From positions 1,488,001 to 1,552,000 of the forward strand of contig NZ_LYOY01000029.1 in assembly GCF_001653515.1 (NCBI RefSeq): 64,000 bases of DNA, read 5' to 3'. The notes beneath the pieces are model-generated. The model had not been told where the DNA came from. It was given only the letters and a program-made list of their open reading frames with translations, and made no database searches. Positions 1 to 7,350 of the stretch are shown here, one piece after another (the stretch's first letter is position 1; each line of letters starts with the position of its first letter). Source of the stretch: Streptomyces sp. ERV7. Its GTDB lineage: Bacteria; Actinomycetota; Actinomycetes; Streptomycetales; Streptomycetaceae. The position numbers were made by a program, and so were the translations under genes.

Positions 1-148
1 GACCCTCCCAGCATGCCTCACGTCGCCGCAGGTCAACAGGGGTTAACAGGTCGCGAGTTAAGCCCTGTTGGCTACCAACTCACCCTTCAGTCCGGTCTTC
101 TGGAGATGCGCCGCGAAGGGGAATCACAGCTCGATCCGACGAAGCCCC

Positions 149-193
149 TTGACTCTGGTGCGCACCAGATGCTTACCTACTGGTGCGCACCAG
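149..193 (+). promoter_or_regulatory. Promoter overlapped by two identical 14-bp palindromic operators
   Basis: A -35 like TTGACT (149-154) lies 18 nt from a -10 like TTACCT (173-178). A perfect 14-bp palindrome CTGGTGCGCACCAG fills most of the spacer (155-168), and an identical copy (180-193) covers the expected start site. This layout is typical of a promoter shut off by a dimeric repressor bound at two sites. The GT-N4-AC core fits the general GntR-family operator pattern, and AICEs encode KorSA-type GntR repressors, so that is my guess at the regulator. No GntR gene is present in the window. Confidence 0.6.
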
Positions 194-369
194 ATCGGAG
201 TAGCTTCCGATTCGCAGAGCGCAATGCAGCGCCCGGAGGCCCCGTGAAACGGGCCAAAGGAAGCGTTCGTGGCTTGAGAACTGAACAGCGTGCGGCCCCA
301 GCCACCTGCACACGGGTGGTCGATGGGGTCCGAGGGAGTCCCACCCCACCTCTGCAAGTGGGCGGGCGT

Positions 370-389
370 GTACGGGTCCTGTCCCGTAC
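370..389. other. Perfect hairpin in the leader of the Nudix gene
   Basis: GTACGGG (370-376) and CCCGTAC (383-389) form a 7-bp stem with a 6-nt loop. It lies 17 nt before the tRNA-like repeat. It may be a processing or attenuation structure, or part of an integrase arm site; its role is unknown. Confidence 0.35.
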
Positions 390-405
390 GCGGTTCAGTG
401 CAAGT

Positions 406-452
406 CGCCTCGATGGTCGAAGGCTGGGTTCGACTCCCGGCCGGGGCGCTCC
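406..452 (+). repeat. tRNA-3'-end-like repeat R1 (candidate attachment core)
   Basis: The 47-bp sequence holds a T-arm (stem CTGGG/CCCGG around loop TTCGACT) followed by an acceptor-like strand GGGGCGC. It matches the repeat at 928-974 at 45 of 47 positions. I could not fold a matching 5' half upstream, so it is not a complete tRNA gene. AICEs integrate into the 3' ends of tRNA genes and carry that end as the att core, so this is best read as an att-derived fragment. Confidence 0.55.
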
Positions 453-487
453 GCGACATCTGACAGTCACCTTCACAGGGAGCAGCT

Positions 488-904
488 ATGGAGCTCAACG
501 AGGTCATTCGCTACACCGCCGATGTTGTCGTCACCACGACCGACGGGCATGTCCTGCTGATCGAACGCGGGTGGGACCCGTTCAAGGGCCAGTGGGCCCT
601 CCCCGGCGGCCACGTCGACCCCGGCGAGACGAGTCGCGCCGCTGCTGCTCGCGAGCTTGCCGAAGAGGCCGGGGTGTACGCGATGGAGGCGGAGCTGGAG
701 CAGGTCGGCACGTTCGATCAGCCCGACCGCGACCCGCGCGGCCGGTACGTCACCGTCGCCTACCACCTGACCGTCATCCCCGGAACGATCGTGGAGGCGG
801 GCGATGACGCGGCGAATGCCCAGTGGTGGCCGCTGGACGCGCTGCCGCCGCTCGCGTTCGACCACGCCGACATTCTCAACGCGGCTGTTGCATCGGCCTC
901 CTGA
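488..904 (+). CDS. Nudix hydrolase, probable Pif-type AICE protein
   Basis: The 138-aa protein has a full Nudix box: G41, E47, R55-E56, E59-E60, G62, matching GX5EX7REUXEEXGU, so the metal-binding catalytic helix looks intact. Nudix enzymes cleave nucleoside diphosphates linked to another moiety; the substrate here cannot be told. The ATG follows AGGGAG at 477-482. The gene stands alone between two tRNA-end-like repeats, upstream of the transfer operon. In the AICE pSAM2 a Nudix protein (Pif) blocks transfer between element-bearing cells, so a transfer-immunity role is plausible by analogy of position and family. A plain housekeeping pyrophosphatase is the alternative. Confidence 0.8.
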   Translation: MELNEVIRYTADVVVTTTDGHVLLIERGWDPFKGQWALPGGHVDPGETSRAAAARELAEEAGVYAMEAELEQVGTFDQPDRDPRGRYVTVAYHLTVIPGTIVEAGDDAANAQWWPLDALPPLAFDHADILNAAVASAS

Positions 905-927
905 GCCTGACAACTGTTCCGCTTCAC

Positions 928-974
928 CGCCTCGATGGTCGTAGGCCGGGTTCGACTCCCGGCCGGGGCGCTCC
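928..974 (+). repeat. tRNA-3'-end-like repeat R2 (candidate attachment core)
   Basis: Second copy of the 47-bp repeat, 522 bp after R1 and in the same orientation, differing at two positions. Here the T-stem is the perfect CCGGG/CCCGG. It begins 24 bp after the Nudix stop codon, so the two repeats bracket that gene exactly. No tRNA 5' half precedes it. Confidence 0.55.
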
Positions 975-980
975 TTCTTC

Positions 981-1000
981 CGCCCGGGGCGGGCGCCGTC
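981..1000. repeat. 20-bp repeat, left copy (partner at 7354-7373)
   Basis: The sequence contains a hairpin (CGCCCG / CGGGCG) and matches 7354-7373 at 19 of 20 positions. The two copies lie at opposite ends of the transfer-gene block. It could be a shared terminator-like hairpin or a recombination end. Confidence 0.4.
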
Positions 1001-1059
1001 TCTCCACAAGCCGCGCCCGCTCCGGTCTCTCCCATCCCTCTGTGATCAGGAGTTTCGTC

Positions 1060-1353
1060 ATGCGTTCGTACATCAATGGCCGTCGGGCCGTGACCAGCAA
1101 CGACTTCGTCGAACTCGCCCTGGGCACCCCGGTCGAACTGTGGCTGGGTGTGGAGGGCGAGAGCGAGATGGAGCGCGCGGCCCGTCTGGACGCGGCCCGC
1201 GACATCCTCGCGGAGAACCCCGGTATGCCGGACGACGCGATCCGGATCGCGGCCTGCGCGATCGAGGACCACGCGGCGGAGCTGTTCAACGTCGTAGCGC
1301 TGGCTCGCCCGGTCTCCCGGCGCCGTTCGGCGCGCAAGGAGGCGGCGGCATGA
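1060..1353 (+). CDS. Small AICE-associated protein of unknown function
   Basis: This 97-aa soluble, acidic-centred protein has a basic tail (SRRRSARK). The ATG at 1060 has CAGGAG at 1047-1052, and its TGA overlaps the next gene's ATG, so it is the first gene of the tightly coupled transfer operon. I recognise no domain, transmembrane segment or metal motif. Small proteins beginning MRSYINGRRA occur at this position in related elements, to my recollection. Its place at the operon head suggests an accessory or regulatory role in transfer. Confidence 0.75.
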   Translation: MRSYINGRRAVTSNDFVELALGTPVELWLGVEGESEMERAARLDAARDILAENPGMPDDAIRIAACAIEDHAAELFNVVALARPVSRRRSARKEAAA

Positions 1354-2363
1354 CTGCCGGCACCGCGACCGAGCGTCCGGTGATTCCGCCGCTGACGCGC
1401 CCGGAACTCGGGCTGGCCGGTGTCGGCGCCGCCGCTGCGGCTGGTGTCGGCTCGCTCGGCTTCCTCGCTTCCTTCGACGCGGTCTCGTCGGCCGCGCTGC
1501 GGTGGGGGTTCACCGAGCCGTGGATGCTGCCCGTGGGCATCGACGGGGCTATCCCGGTGTTCACCGTCGCCAACCTTCTGCTGATCCGCATGGACATGGG
1601 CTTGGCGTGGGTGCGGTTCGTGCCCTGGCTGCTGACTCTCGTCACGTGCGGGTTGAACGTCGCCGCGGGTGAGGGGATGTGGGCCAAGCTGGCCCACGGC
1701 ACGATGCCGCTGCTGTGGGTGGTCTTCTCCGAGATCGGCGCGCACATCTACGCCGTCCGCATCGGCGCGGTCACCGGCCGCCGGATGGACAAGATCCGGT
1801 GGACGCGGTGGCTGCTGGCCCCGTGGCCGACGTTCACGCTGTGGCGGCGCATGACGCTGTGGGAGATCACCTCCTACGCCGACGCCCTCACCCGCGAACG
1901 TGAGCGGCAGTTGGCGCGTGCTGACCTGCGCGAGCAGTACGGCCGCAGGTGGCGTTCGAGGACACCCCGCCGGGCCCGCGTCCTGCTCAGGCTCGGGGAC
2001 CTCGCCCCCGGAACCGAACCGGTGCCAGAGGATCCGGAGCAGCCCGAGGAGCCGGAGCCCGAAACCTCGGCACCGGCGCCCGCCCCCGCATCCCGCAAGC
2101 CGTCCGCGCCGCGCCGCCGCCCGACGAATGCGCCCGCCCGGCGCACGCTCGATGAGCTGACGGCCCAGGCACGGGAGCTGACGGGGTCGTGGTCGGACGC
2201 GGATATCAACGCCGAAGCGCTGCGCAAGGGGTTGCGCTGCGGGGCCAAGCAGGCTCGCGAGGTGCGCGACATCCTCACCGCGGAGCGCGCCCACCAGCCG
2301 TTGCACGCCGTCGGCACCCCCGCCTCTGACGAGGGCGAGCCGGTCGGGGAGGTGGCGGCATGA
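1350..2363 (+). CDS. DUF2637 membrane protein (SpdB-like spread protein)
   Basis: The protein has 337 aa. Four hydrophobic segments at about residues 20-42, 57-79, 85-105 and 112-135 form the DUF2637 membrane domain. A basic stretch, a Pro/Glu/Ala-rich linker (about 225-265) and a C-terminal helical segment rich in charged residues (about 280-325), perhaps DNA-binding, follow. DUF2637 proteins are typical of Streptomyces plasmids and AICEs and are thought to help plasmid DNA spread along hyphae. The ATG at 1350 overlaps the upstream stop, with AAGGAGG at 1337-1343; the 3' end overlaps the GGDEF gene by 4 bp. Translational coupling through the operon is likely. Confidence 0.85.
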   Translation: MTAGTATERPVIPPLTRPELGLAGVGAAAAAGVGSLGFLASFDAVSSAALRWGFTEPWMLPVGIDGAIPVFTVANLLLIRMDMGLAWVRFVPWLLTLVTCGLNVAAGEGMWAKLAHGTMPLLWVVFSEIGAHIYAVRIGAVTGRRMDKIRWTRWLLAPWPTFTLWRRMTLWEITSYADALTRERERQLARADLREQYGRRWRSRTPRRARVLLRLGDLAPGTEPVPEDPEQPEEPEPETSAPAPAPASRKPSAPRRRPTNAPARRTLDELTAQARELTGSWSDADINAEALRKGLRCGAKQAREVRDILTAERAHQPLHAVGTPASDEGEPVGEVAA

Positions 2364-3010
2364 ACACCCTGTTAGACGTTCTCGCCGCCTCCGCCCCGCT
2401 GGCTGCCGGATGGGCCGCGCATGTGCGCTGGCTTGGCCGACGCCTTCACGTCGCCCGACGTGACCCGCTCACCGGGCTGCGTACCCGCGACGCCTTCACC
2501 CACCGCGCCACGACCCTGCTGAAGGACCCGCGCGCGGTCGTGGTGCTGGCGGATGTGGACCAGTTCAAGCAGATCAACGACACCCACGGCCATGCCGCAG
2601 GGGACATGCTGCTGAAGGCCACCGCCGACCGTCTCACCCGCCACGTGGGCCGCAAGGGGGTCGCCGGTCGGCTCGGAGGCGATGAGTTCGCCGCCGTCCT
2701 GATCGACGAGCACGGCGCCGCCGCCGACCTACTCGCCCTCCTGTGCGGCATCCTCGCCCGACCGGTCGACGGCCAGAACCCGAACGTGCACACCACCGTG
2801 TCGCTCGGCTGGGTCCGCGCCGCCGACTTCCCAGGCGAAGACCTGTCCGGCCTGCTGCGCCGGGCCGATGAGTCGATGTACGCAGCCAAGCAAGCCCGAT
2901 CCGGGCTGAAGCGGGCCGGGCTCGGCAGGCTCTTCGCCACGGTCGCCGGACGCCGCTCCGGGCGCCGCGGAACCCGCACCACCCCGCCCACGCTGGAGGT
3001 GGCGGCATGA
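2360..3010 (+). CDS. GGDEF-domain protein, probable diguanylate cyclase
   Basis: This 216-aa protein has a short hydrophobic N-terminus (about 4-20) and one GGDEF domain. DPLTGL is at 35-40, the metal-binding aspartates lie in DVDQF (65-69), and an intact GGDEF is at 106-110. I see no RxxD inhibitory site in the expected place upstream of GGDEF, so product inhibition may be missing. Diguanylate cyclases make c-di-GMP from two GTP; in Streptomyces c-di-GMP holds BldD on its targets and delays sporulation. The gene overlaps both neighbours by 4 bp. An element-borne cyclase could keep the host in vegetative growth, when conjugation occurs; that link is inference. Confidence 0.85.
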   Translation: MNTLLDVLAASAPLAAGWAAHVRWLGRRLHVARRDPLTGLRTRDAFTHRATTLLKDPRAVVVLADVDQFKQINDTHGHAAGDMLLKATADRLTRHVGRKGVAGRLGGDEFAAVLIDEHGAAADLLALLCGILARPVDGQNPNVHTTVSLGWVRAADFPGEDLSGLLRRADESMYAAKQARSGLKRAGLGRLFATVAGRRSGRRGTRTTPPTLEVAA

Positions 3011-3831
3011 CCACACCGAATGCCACTGCGGTGAAATCGTTCAGCTTTGGCGGGGGCGTGCAGTCCATGGCAGCCCTTGTCCTTGCGGCTTCGGGCGAGC
3101 TGGACTACCGCACCTTCCTGATGGCGAACGTGGGGGACGACTCCGAACACCCCGGCACCCTCTCCTATCTGCACCAGTACGCCATTCCCTACGCCAAAGT
3201 CCACGGCCTTGAGCTGGTTGTGCTGGACCGGGTGATGAAGCGCTCCGGTGAGGTCCGCACGCTCTACCAGGACCTCACCCGCGAGGGCTCCCGGTCACTG
3301 AAGATCCCGGTACGGATGTCGAACGGGGCCCCCGGCACCCGTTCGTGCACAGCGCAGTTCAAAATCCAAGTCGTCGGAGACGAACTCAAACGCCGCGGTG
3401 CCACGAAGGACGCCCCGGCTACGGTCGGGATCGGCATCAGCCTCGATGAGATAGGCCGGGCGAACAACCGGCGTTGTGAACCGCACGAGGTCATCGAGTA
3501 CCCGCTGCTGGAACGCGGGATCCGCCGTGTCGACTGCGCCCGCATTATCCGCACCGCGGGCCTGCCGGTACCGCCGAAGTCGTCGTGCTGGTTCTGCCCG
3601 TTCCACCGGCCGGAAGCGTGGCACGACATGCGCCGCAACGAACCCGATCTGTTCGAACGCGCCTGCCAGCTCGAAGAACTCCTCAACCGCCGCCGCGACG
3701 AACTCGGCAAAGACCACGTCTGGCTGACCCGGTTCAACCGGCCCCTGCGTGCTGCGATCCCGGACGGAGTCGACACGCTGCCGTTCGACGAATTCGACTC
3801 CGGCTGTGATTCCGGCTGGTGCATGACCTAA
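3007..3831 (+). CDS. PAPS-reductase-like ATP-pyrophosphatase family protein, function unknown
   Basis: This 274-aa protein has an N-terminal PP-loop-like motif (SFGGGVQS, residues 13-20), an RSCTAQFKI segment (112-120) and a CWFCPFH motif (C194, C197) that could bind a metal or cluster. Two more Cys lie in the DSGCDSGWC tail. The family includes PAPS reductases and the DNA phosphorothioation protein DndC, all of which activate a substrate with ATP, but no dnd partners are nearby. It overlaps the GGDEF gene by 4 bp and precedes traB by about 170 bp, so it is coexpressed with transfer genes. A nucleotide- or DNA-modifying role in transfer is possible but unproven. Confidence 0.75.
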   Translation: MTTPNATAVKSFSFGGGVQSMAALVLAASGELDYRTFLMANVGDDSEHPGTLSYLHQYAIPYAKVHGLELVVLDRVMKRSGEVRTLYQDLTREGSRSLKIPVRMSNGAPGTRSCTAQFKIQVVGDELKRRGATKDAPATVGIGISLDEIGRANNRRCEPHEVIEYPLLERGIRRVDCARIIRTAGLPVPPKSSCWFCPFHRPEAWHDMRRNEPDLFERACQLEELLNRRRDELGKDHVWLTRFNRPLRAAIPDGVDTLPFDEFDSGCDSGWCMT

Positions 3832-4003
3832 CCCACAAGGGCGACCGGTCAGCCCCTTGAGGCTGCCTCGCACCACAGACCACGCACTTTGCGTGCCCTG
3901 CTGCCCGGCATCCGGGCGGATGCTCAGCACACGGGCCCGACCGCCCACCTCTCACAGCGTCGGCCGGGCCCGCCATCCCTCCATCCCTGAAGGGGAGTCC
4001 TCA

Positions 4004-6238
4004 GTGAATCACCCCGACGAGAACCACGACTTCTTCGAACGCCTCGAAGCCGACATGAACGCCGACCGAACCGGCGAGGTGGTCGACCTCGACAAGGCCC
4101 GCCACGCCCGCGCCGGGTCGCCCGACCGCACCGGAACGGAGTCGGCCGACCCGTCGGCCGGTGAGTCGGCCGTCCGCACTATCGACCCGTCGGCCGACAC
4201 CGGCCACGACGAGTCGGGCGACTCCACGGCGCCGCGTCCGGCCGACCCGTCGACCCTGCCGGGCCCCGGGATCACCACGTACAAGCGCAAGCCGATCGTG
4301 CCGTCCTGGCTGAAGTCCAAGCCCGGTTTCGTCTCCACCGCGCAGCGCGCCACCGGCAACGCCTTCTACGCCACCGCCTATCACGGCATCCGCACCCCCT
4401 GGTACCTATACCGGCTGACGCTGGACGCGCCGACGGGTGCGGCCCGCCTCATCTCGAAGACCAACCGGTGGGTGTGGGACGCGGAAGCGGCCCCGCTGCG
4501 GGCGTACGAGGTAGAGCACGAGAACACCGGCGAGTACCTGAAGCTGTCGCGCCAGCGTGACCGCCGCGTGCGGCTGCGCATGCTGGTCATGGCCGTTGCC
4601 GGGCTCATCGGCGTGCCGCTCGCGATGGCCTGCTACATCCTGGCACCGGGCTGGCTCGTGCTGTTCGCGTCCGCCGCGGTGCTGGTCGCCGGGTTCAAGG
4701 GCGGCAAGGCGGATGAGCCCGTGATCGGCCGGGCCGTTGTGAAGACCGAGTTGGAGAAGCTGACCACCTCGATCGTGCTCCGGGCCCTGGACAACATCGG
4801 CAACCCGAAGCTGTCCGCCGCCATCAAGAAGGGCGGCGACATGAACGGGATGCGGTTCACCTCCGAGATCACCCGTGACGGGCCCGGCTACCGCGCCGAC
4901 CTCGACTTGCCGTGGGGTGTTACCCCGGAGGACATCATGGAGGCCCGCAAGTCGCTTGCTTCCGGTCTGCGGCGCAAAGTCGGCTGCGTGTGGCCGTCGG
5001 CCGACCCGACCGAGCACGAGGGACGGCTTGTGCTGTGGGTCGGGGACAAGCCGATGAACGAGACGACCAAGCCCGCCTGGCCGCTGCTGAAGTCGGGTGT
5101 GGTCGACCTGTTCAAGCCGGTCGTGTTCGGCAACGACCAGCGCATGGGCGACGTGTCCGTCACGCTCATGTTCGCCTCCGTCATCGTCGGGTCGATTCCG
5201 CGCATGGGCAAGACCTTCCTGATGCGGCTGTTCCTCCTCATCGCCGCTCTCGACCCGCGCGCGGAAGTCCACGCGTTCGACTTCAAGGGCACCGGCGACT
5301 TCGGCGCCCTCGAACCCGTCTGCCACCGCTACCGCGCGGGCGATGAGGACGACGACATCGAATACGTCCTCAACGCCCTGCGTGAGCTGCGCGCGGAGCT
5401 GCGGCGCCGGGCGAAGGTCATCAAGTCGTTGCCGCGCTCGCGGTGCCCGGAGTCGAAGGTGACCCCGGAGCTGGCCAACGACAAGACGCTGCGGCTGCAC
5501 CCGATCGTGGCCGGGTTCGATGAGTGCCAGGTCCCCTTCGAGCACGAGAAGTTCGGCGCGGAAATCGAGGAGATCTGCACCGACCTGGGCAAGCGCGGCC
5601 CGGCACTGGGGATGACGATGCTGTTCGGCACGCAGCGCCCGGACGCGAAGTCGCTGCCCACCGGCATCTCCGCGAACGCCGTGCTCAGGTTCTGCCTGAA
5701 GGTCATGGCCCAGCCCGCCAACGACATGGTGCTGGGCACCTCGATGTACAAGGCCGGATACCGGGCCACGATGTTCTCCCGCACCGACCGCGGCATCTGC
5801 TGGATGGCCGGTGAAGGCGACGACCCCCGCATCGTCGCCTCCGCGTTCGTGGACGCGGTCGGCGCTGAGCAGGTCGTGGCGCGGGCCCGGCAGATGCGCG
5901 AGGAGTACGGCAACGTCACCGGCCACGCCATCGGCCAGCTCCCCGAGACCGAGGAGGCCAGCTTCGACCTTCTCGCCGACGTGCTGAAGGTCGTGGCGGT
6001 CGACGAGGACAAGGTGTGGAACGAGAAGGTCGCCACCCGTCTCGCCGACCTGCGCCCCGACGTCTACACGGGCTGGAAGGCGGAGACGGTCGCCAAGAAC
6101 CTGCGCCCGCACGGCATCACGGTGCAGGACGTATGGGCCACCAGCGACAAGGGCAAGGGCACCACCCGGCGCGGCATCGCCCGCGCCGACATCGTCGCCG
6201 CCATCACCGAGCGTGACGGAAAGCCCGGCAAGGGCTGA
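4004..6238 (+). CDS. traB: FtsK/SpoIIIE-like conjugal translocase TraB
   Basis: The 744-aa protein has an acidic Asp/Ser/Thr-rich N-terminal region (about 30-85), two transmembrane segments (about 192-233) and an ATPase core with Walker A GSIPRMGKT (396-404) and Walker B IVAGFDE (501-507). The C-terminal part (about 680-740) could form the winged helix that in this family reads the clt transfer sequence. TraB pumps double-stranded plasmid DNA through a pore between hyphae and is the one protein essential for Streptomyces conjugation. The GTG at 4004 follows AAGGGGA; upstream in-frame codons lie before it without a better site. A CTAG-rich palindromic locus begins 10 bp after the stop. Confidence 0.88.
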   Translation: MNHPDENHDFFERLEADMNADRTGEVVDLDKARHARAGSPDRTGTESADPSAGESAVRTIDPSADTGHDESGDSTAPRPADPSTLPGPGITTYKRKPIVPSWLKSKPGFVSTAQRATGNAFYATAYHGIRTPWYLYRLTLDAPTGAARLISKTNRWVWDAEAAPLRAYEVEHENTGEYLKLSRQRDRRVRLRMLVMAVAGLIGVPLAMACYILAPGWLVLFASAAVLVAGFKGGKADEPVIGRAVVKTELEKLTTSIVLRALDNIGNPKLSAAIKKGGDMNGMRFTSEITRDGPGYRADLDLPWGVTPEDIMEARKSLASGLRRKVGCVWPSADPTEHEGRLVLWVGDKPMNETTKPAWPLLKSGVVDLFKPVVFGNDQRMGDVSVTLMFASVIVGSIPRMGKTFLMRLFLLIAALDPRAEVHAFDFKGTGDFGALEPVCHRYRAGDEDDDIEYVLNALRELRAELRRRAKVIKSLPRSRCPESKVTPELANDKTLRLHPIVAGFDECQVPFEHEKFGAEIEEICTDLGKRGPALGMTMLFGTQRPDAKSLPTGISANAVLRFCLKVMAQPANDMVLGTSMYKAGYRATMFSRTDRGICWMAGEGDDPRIVASAFVDAVGAEQVVARARQMREEYGNVTGHAIGQLPETEEASFDLLADVLKVVAVDEDKVWNEKVATRLADLRPDVYTGWKAETVAKNLRPHGITVQDVWATSDKGKGTTRRGIARADIVAAITERDGKPGKG

Positions 6239-6247
6239 CGCGGACCA

Positions 6248-6286
6248 CTGCTAGGTCTAGCACCCCACCGCTGCTAGACCTAGCAG
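6248..6286. promoter_or_regulatory. 15-bp inverted repeat in a CTAG-rich cluster; candidate clt site or terminator
   Basis: The arm CTGCTAGGTCTAGCA (6248-6262) pairs perfectly with TGCTAGACCTAGCAG (6272-6286) across 9 nt. Each arm is itself nearly palindromic. The tetranucleotide CTAG, rare in Streptomyces, occurs six times in 6251-6333 and again at 6399. The block CTAGCACCCCACC occurs twice, in the same orientation. TraB proteins of Streptomyces bind short repeats in a noncoding clt locus close to traB, so this is a candidate; a simple terminator is the alternative. Confidence 0.5.
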
Positions 6287-6379
6287 CCCCGCTAGCACCG
6301 GATTTCCCATCTGATCAGGGAACTCGCATCTAGCACCCCACCTGCGGGAATCCCCGAAAACTGCCCTGGAGGGCTCCCC

Positions 6380-6673
6380 ATGACCCCCTTCCTCCTTGCT
6401 AGCGCCTGCCTGCTCATAGTCACGCTCGGTTACGTGAGCGTGTGTGCGGGCAGCCCGTACGGCGACTGCCGCCGCTGCCACGGCATGGGCCACGCCATCA
6501 AGCACGACCGCAAGGGCCACGCCAAACGCGCCAAGGACTGCCGCCGCTGCCACGGCCACGGCAAGCGCGTCCGCGTCGGCCGCCGCCTCTACAACCTTTG
6601 GCTGCGCACCTACCGCGAGGGCCAGAGCGACACCCCCACCCCCGCCGCCCGTCCGTTCGCGAAGAAGGGCTGA
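6380..6673 (+). CDS. Small protein with N-terminal membrane segment and two CxxCxGxG zinc-finger motifs
   Basis: This 97-aa protein has a hydrophobic N-terminus (about 3-22), then CRRCHGMGH (C30, C33) and CRRCHGHGK (C54, C57). Paired CxxCxGxG motifs resemble the zinc centre of DnaJ and probably bind one zinc. The rest is very basic. The ATG follows TGGAGGG at 6367-6373. It sits directly after traB and the palindromic locus, where Streptomyces elements keep spd genes, so a spread function at the membrane is likely; the exact role is unknown. Confidence 0.75.
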   Translation: MTPFLLASACLLIVTLGYVSVCAGSPYGDCRRCHGMGHAIKHDRKGHAKRAKDCRRCHGHGKRVRVGRRLYNLWLRTYREGQSDTPTPAARPFAKKG

Positions 6674-6676
6674 CCC

Positions 6677-6859
6677 ATGGCTGTCACCATCTCGCTCGTT
6701 CTGCTCTTCGGCATCTTCCTGGCGCTGATCCTGCGGTCCAACAAGAGCTACGGCACCGCGCTCGTGGCCGCGCTCTTCGGCTTCTACGGCGCCAGCACCG
6801 GCGCCGCCGGGACCGTCAACAGCCTCATGACCGCCATCGTCCAGGCACTGCCCAACTGA
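6677..6859 (+). CDS. 60-aa Spd-like small membrane protein
   Basis: The protein is mostly hydrophobic: residues 2-19 and about 25-45 could each span the membrane, with a short polar NKSYG turn between. It starts 3 bp after the upstream stop and ends 17 bp before the next start, so it is cotranscribed with both. Tiny membrane proteins of this kind are usual in the spd clusters of Streptomyces plasmids and AICEs. No sequence motif gives a more exact function. Confidence 0.7.
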   Translation: MAVTISLVLLFGIFLALILRSNKSYGTALVAALFGFYGASTGAAGTVNSLMTAIVQALPN

Positions 6860-6876
6860 CTTGGAGGGGAACGACC

Positions 6877-7350
6877 GTGAACGAACGCCTCACCCACGAC
6901 CCTGCCAAGGGCGCCGTGGCCGTCCACCACCCCCAGCCCCTGGACCTGTACACGCCGGGCCCGGCGATGACGGTGGCCCCGTACGGCGAGCGGCAGCCGG
7001 TGGTGTGGGTCCCCGACGCCTACGGACGCATGGTCCCCATGCCCAAACACCTCGCGCCCGCCCCCATCGCCCCGAGCGAGCCGCGCGACCTCACCCCGAT
7101 GCCGCTTCTGGACCCCATCGCCCAGCGGTTCATGGGTGCCGGACTTGGGGGCGGGGCCCTCGCGGCTGGCGTCGGCTACGGCGTCGGAGAGGTCATCAGT
7201 GCCGCAGCGGGAATCAGTGGCGGGGCTCTCGTGTGGGTCGCGGTCATCGTCGTCGCCCTGCGTACCCCCGCCCGCGCCATCAGCGGCGGTAAGGGCGGCA
7301 CGGTCAACATCCGCAAGGCCGTGATCAAGCGCAACCACTTCTACAGCTAG
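6877..7350 (+). CDS. Spd-like membrane protein, last gene of the transfer block
   Basis: The protein has 157 aa. The N-terminal half is Pro-rich and soluble; two hydrophobic segments follow at about 87-105 and 108-127, then a basic tail. The GTG at 6877 has a strong TTGGAGGGGA at 6861-6870. The stop codon at 7348-7350 is immediately followed by the in-frame remains of a serine hydrolase, marking the right edge of element DNA. Function is inferred only from context: intramycelial spread of the element. Confidence 0.72.
   Translation: MNERLTHDPAKGAVAVHHPQPLDLYTPGPAMTVAPYGERQPVVWVPDAYGRMVPMPKHLAPAPIAPSEPRDLTPMPLLDPIAQRFMGAGLGGGALAAGVGYGVGEVISAAAGISGGALVWVAVIVVALRTPARAISGGKGGTVNIRKAVIKRNHFYS

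Larger units (their letters stand above)
1..487. other. Regulatory/attachment region with no convincing gene
   Basis: No open frame here looks like a real protein. The stretch holds a promoter with two palindromes (149-193), a small hairpin (370-389) and the first tRNA-end-like repeat (406-452). An inverted repeat CAACAGGG (34-41) / CCCTGTTG (63-70) lies near the left edge. If the promoter drives the Nudix gene at 488, the transcript has a leader of about 300 nt. Confidence 0.5.

Noticed and set aside
376..452. Complete tRNA gene ending at R1 (or at R2)
   Set aside because: A T-arm and acceptor strand exist, but no matching 5' acceptor, D-arm or anticodon stem can be folded at the right distance from either copy.
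13..807. Long plus-strand frame through the first 800 bp
   Set aside because: It runs out of frame through the Nudix gene and the tRNA-like repeat, is Arg/Pro-rich, and has no ribosome site or domain; a GC-rich shadow.
4001..4384. Minus-strand frames opposite the TraB N-terminus
   Set aside because: They reflect the acidic repeat-like codons of TraB read backward, Gly/Val/Arg-rich, without support.
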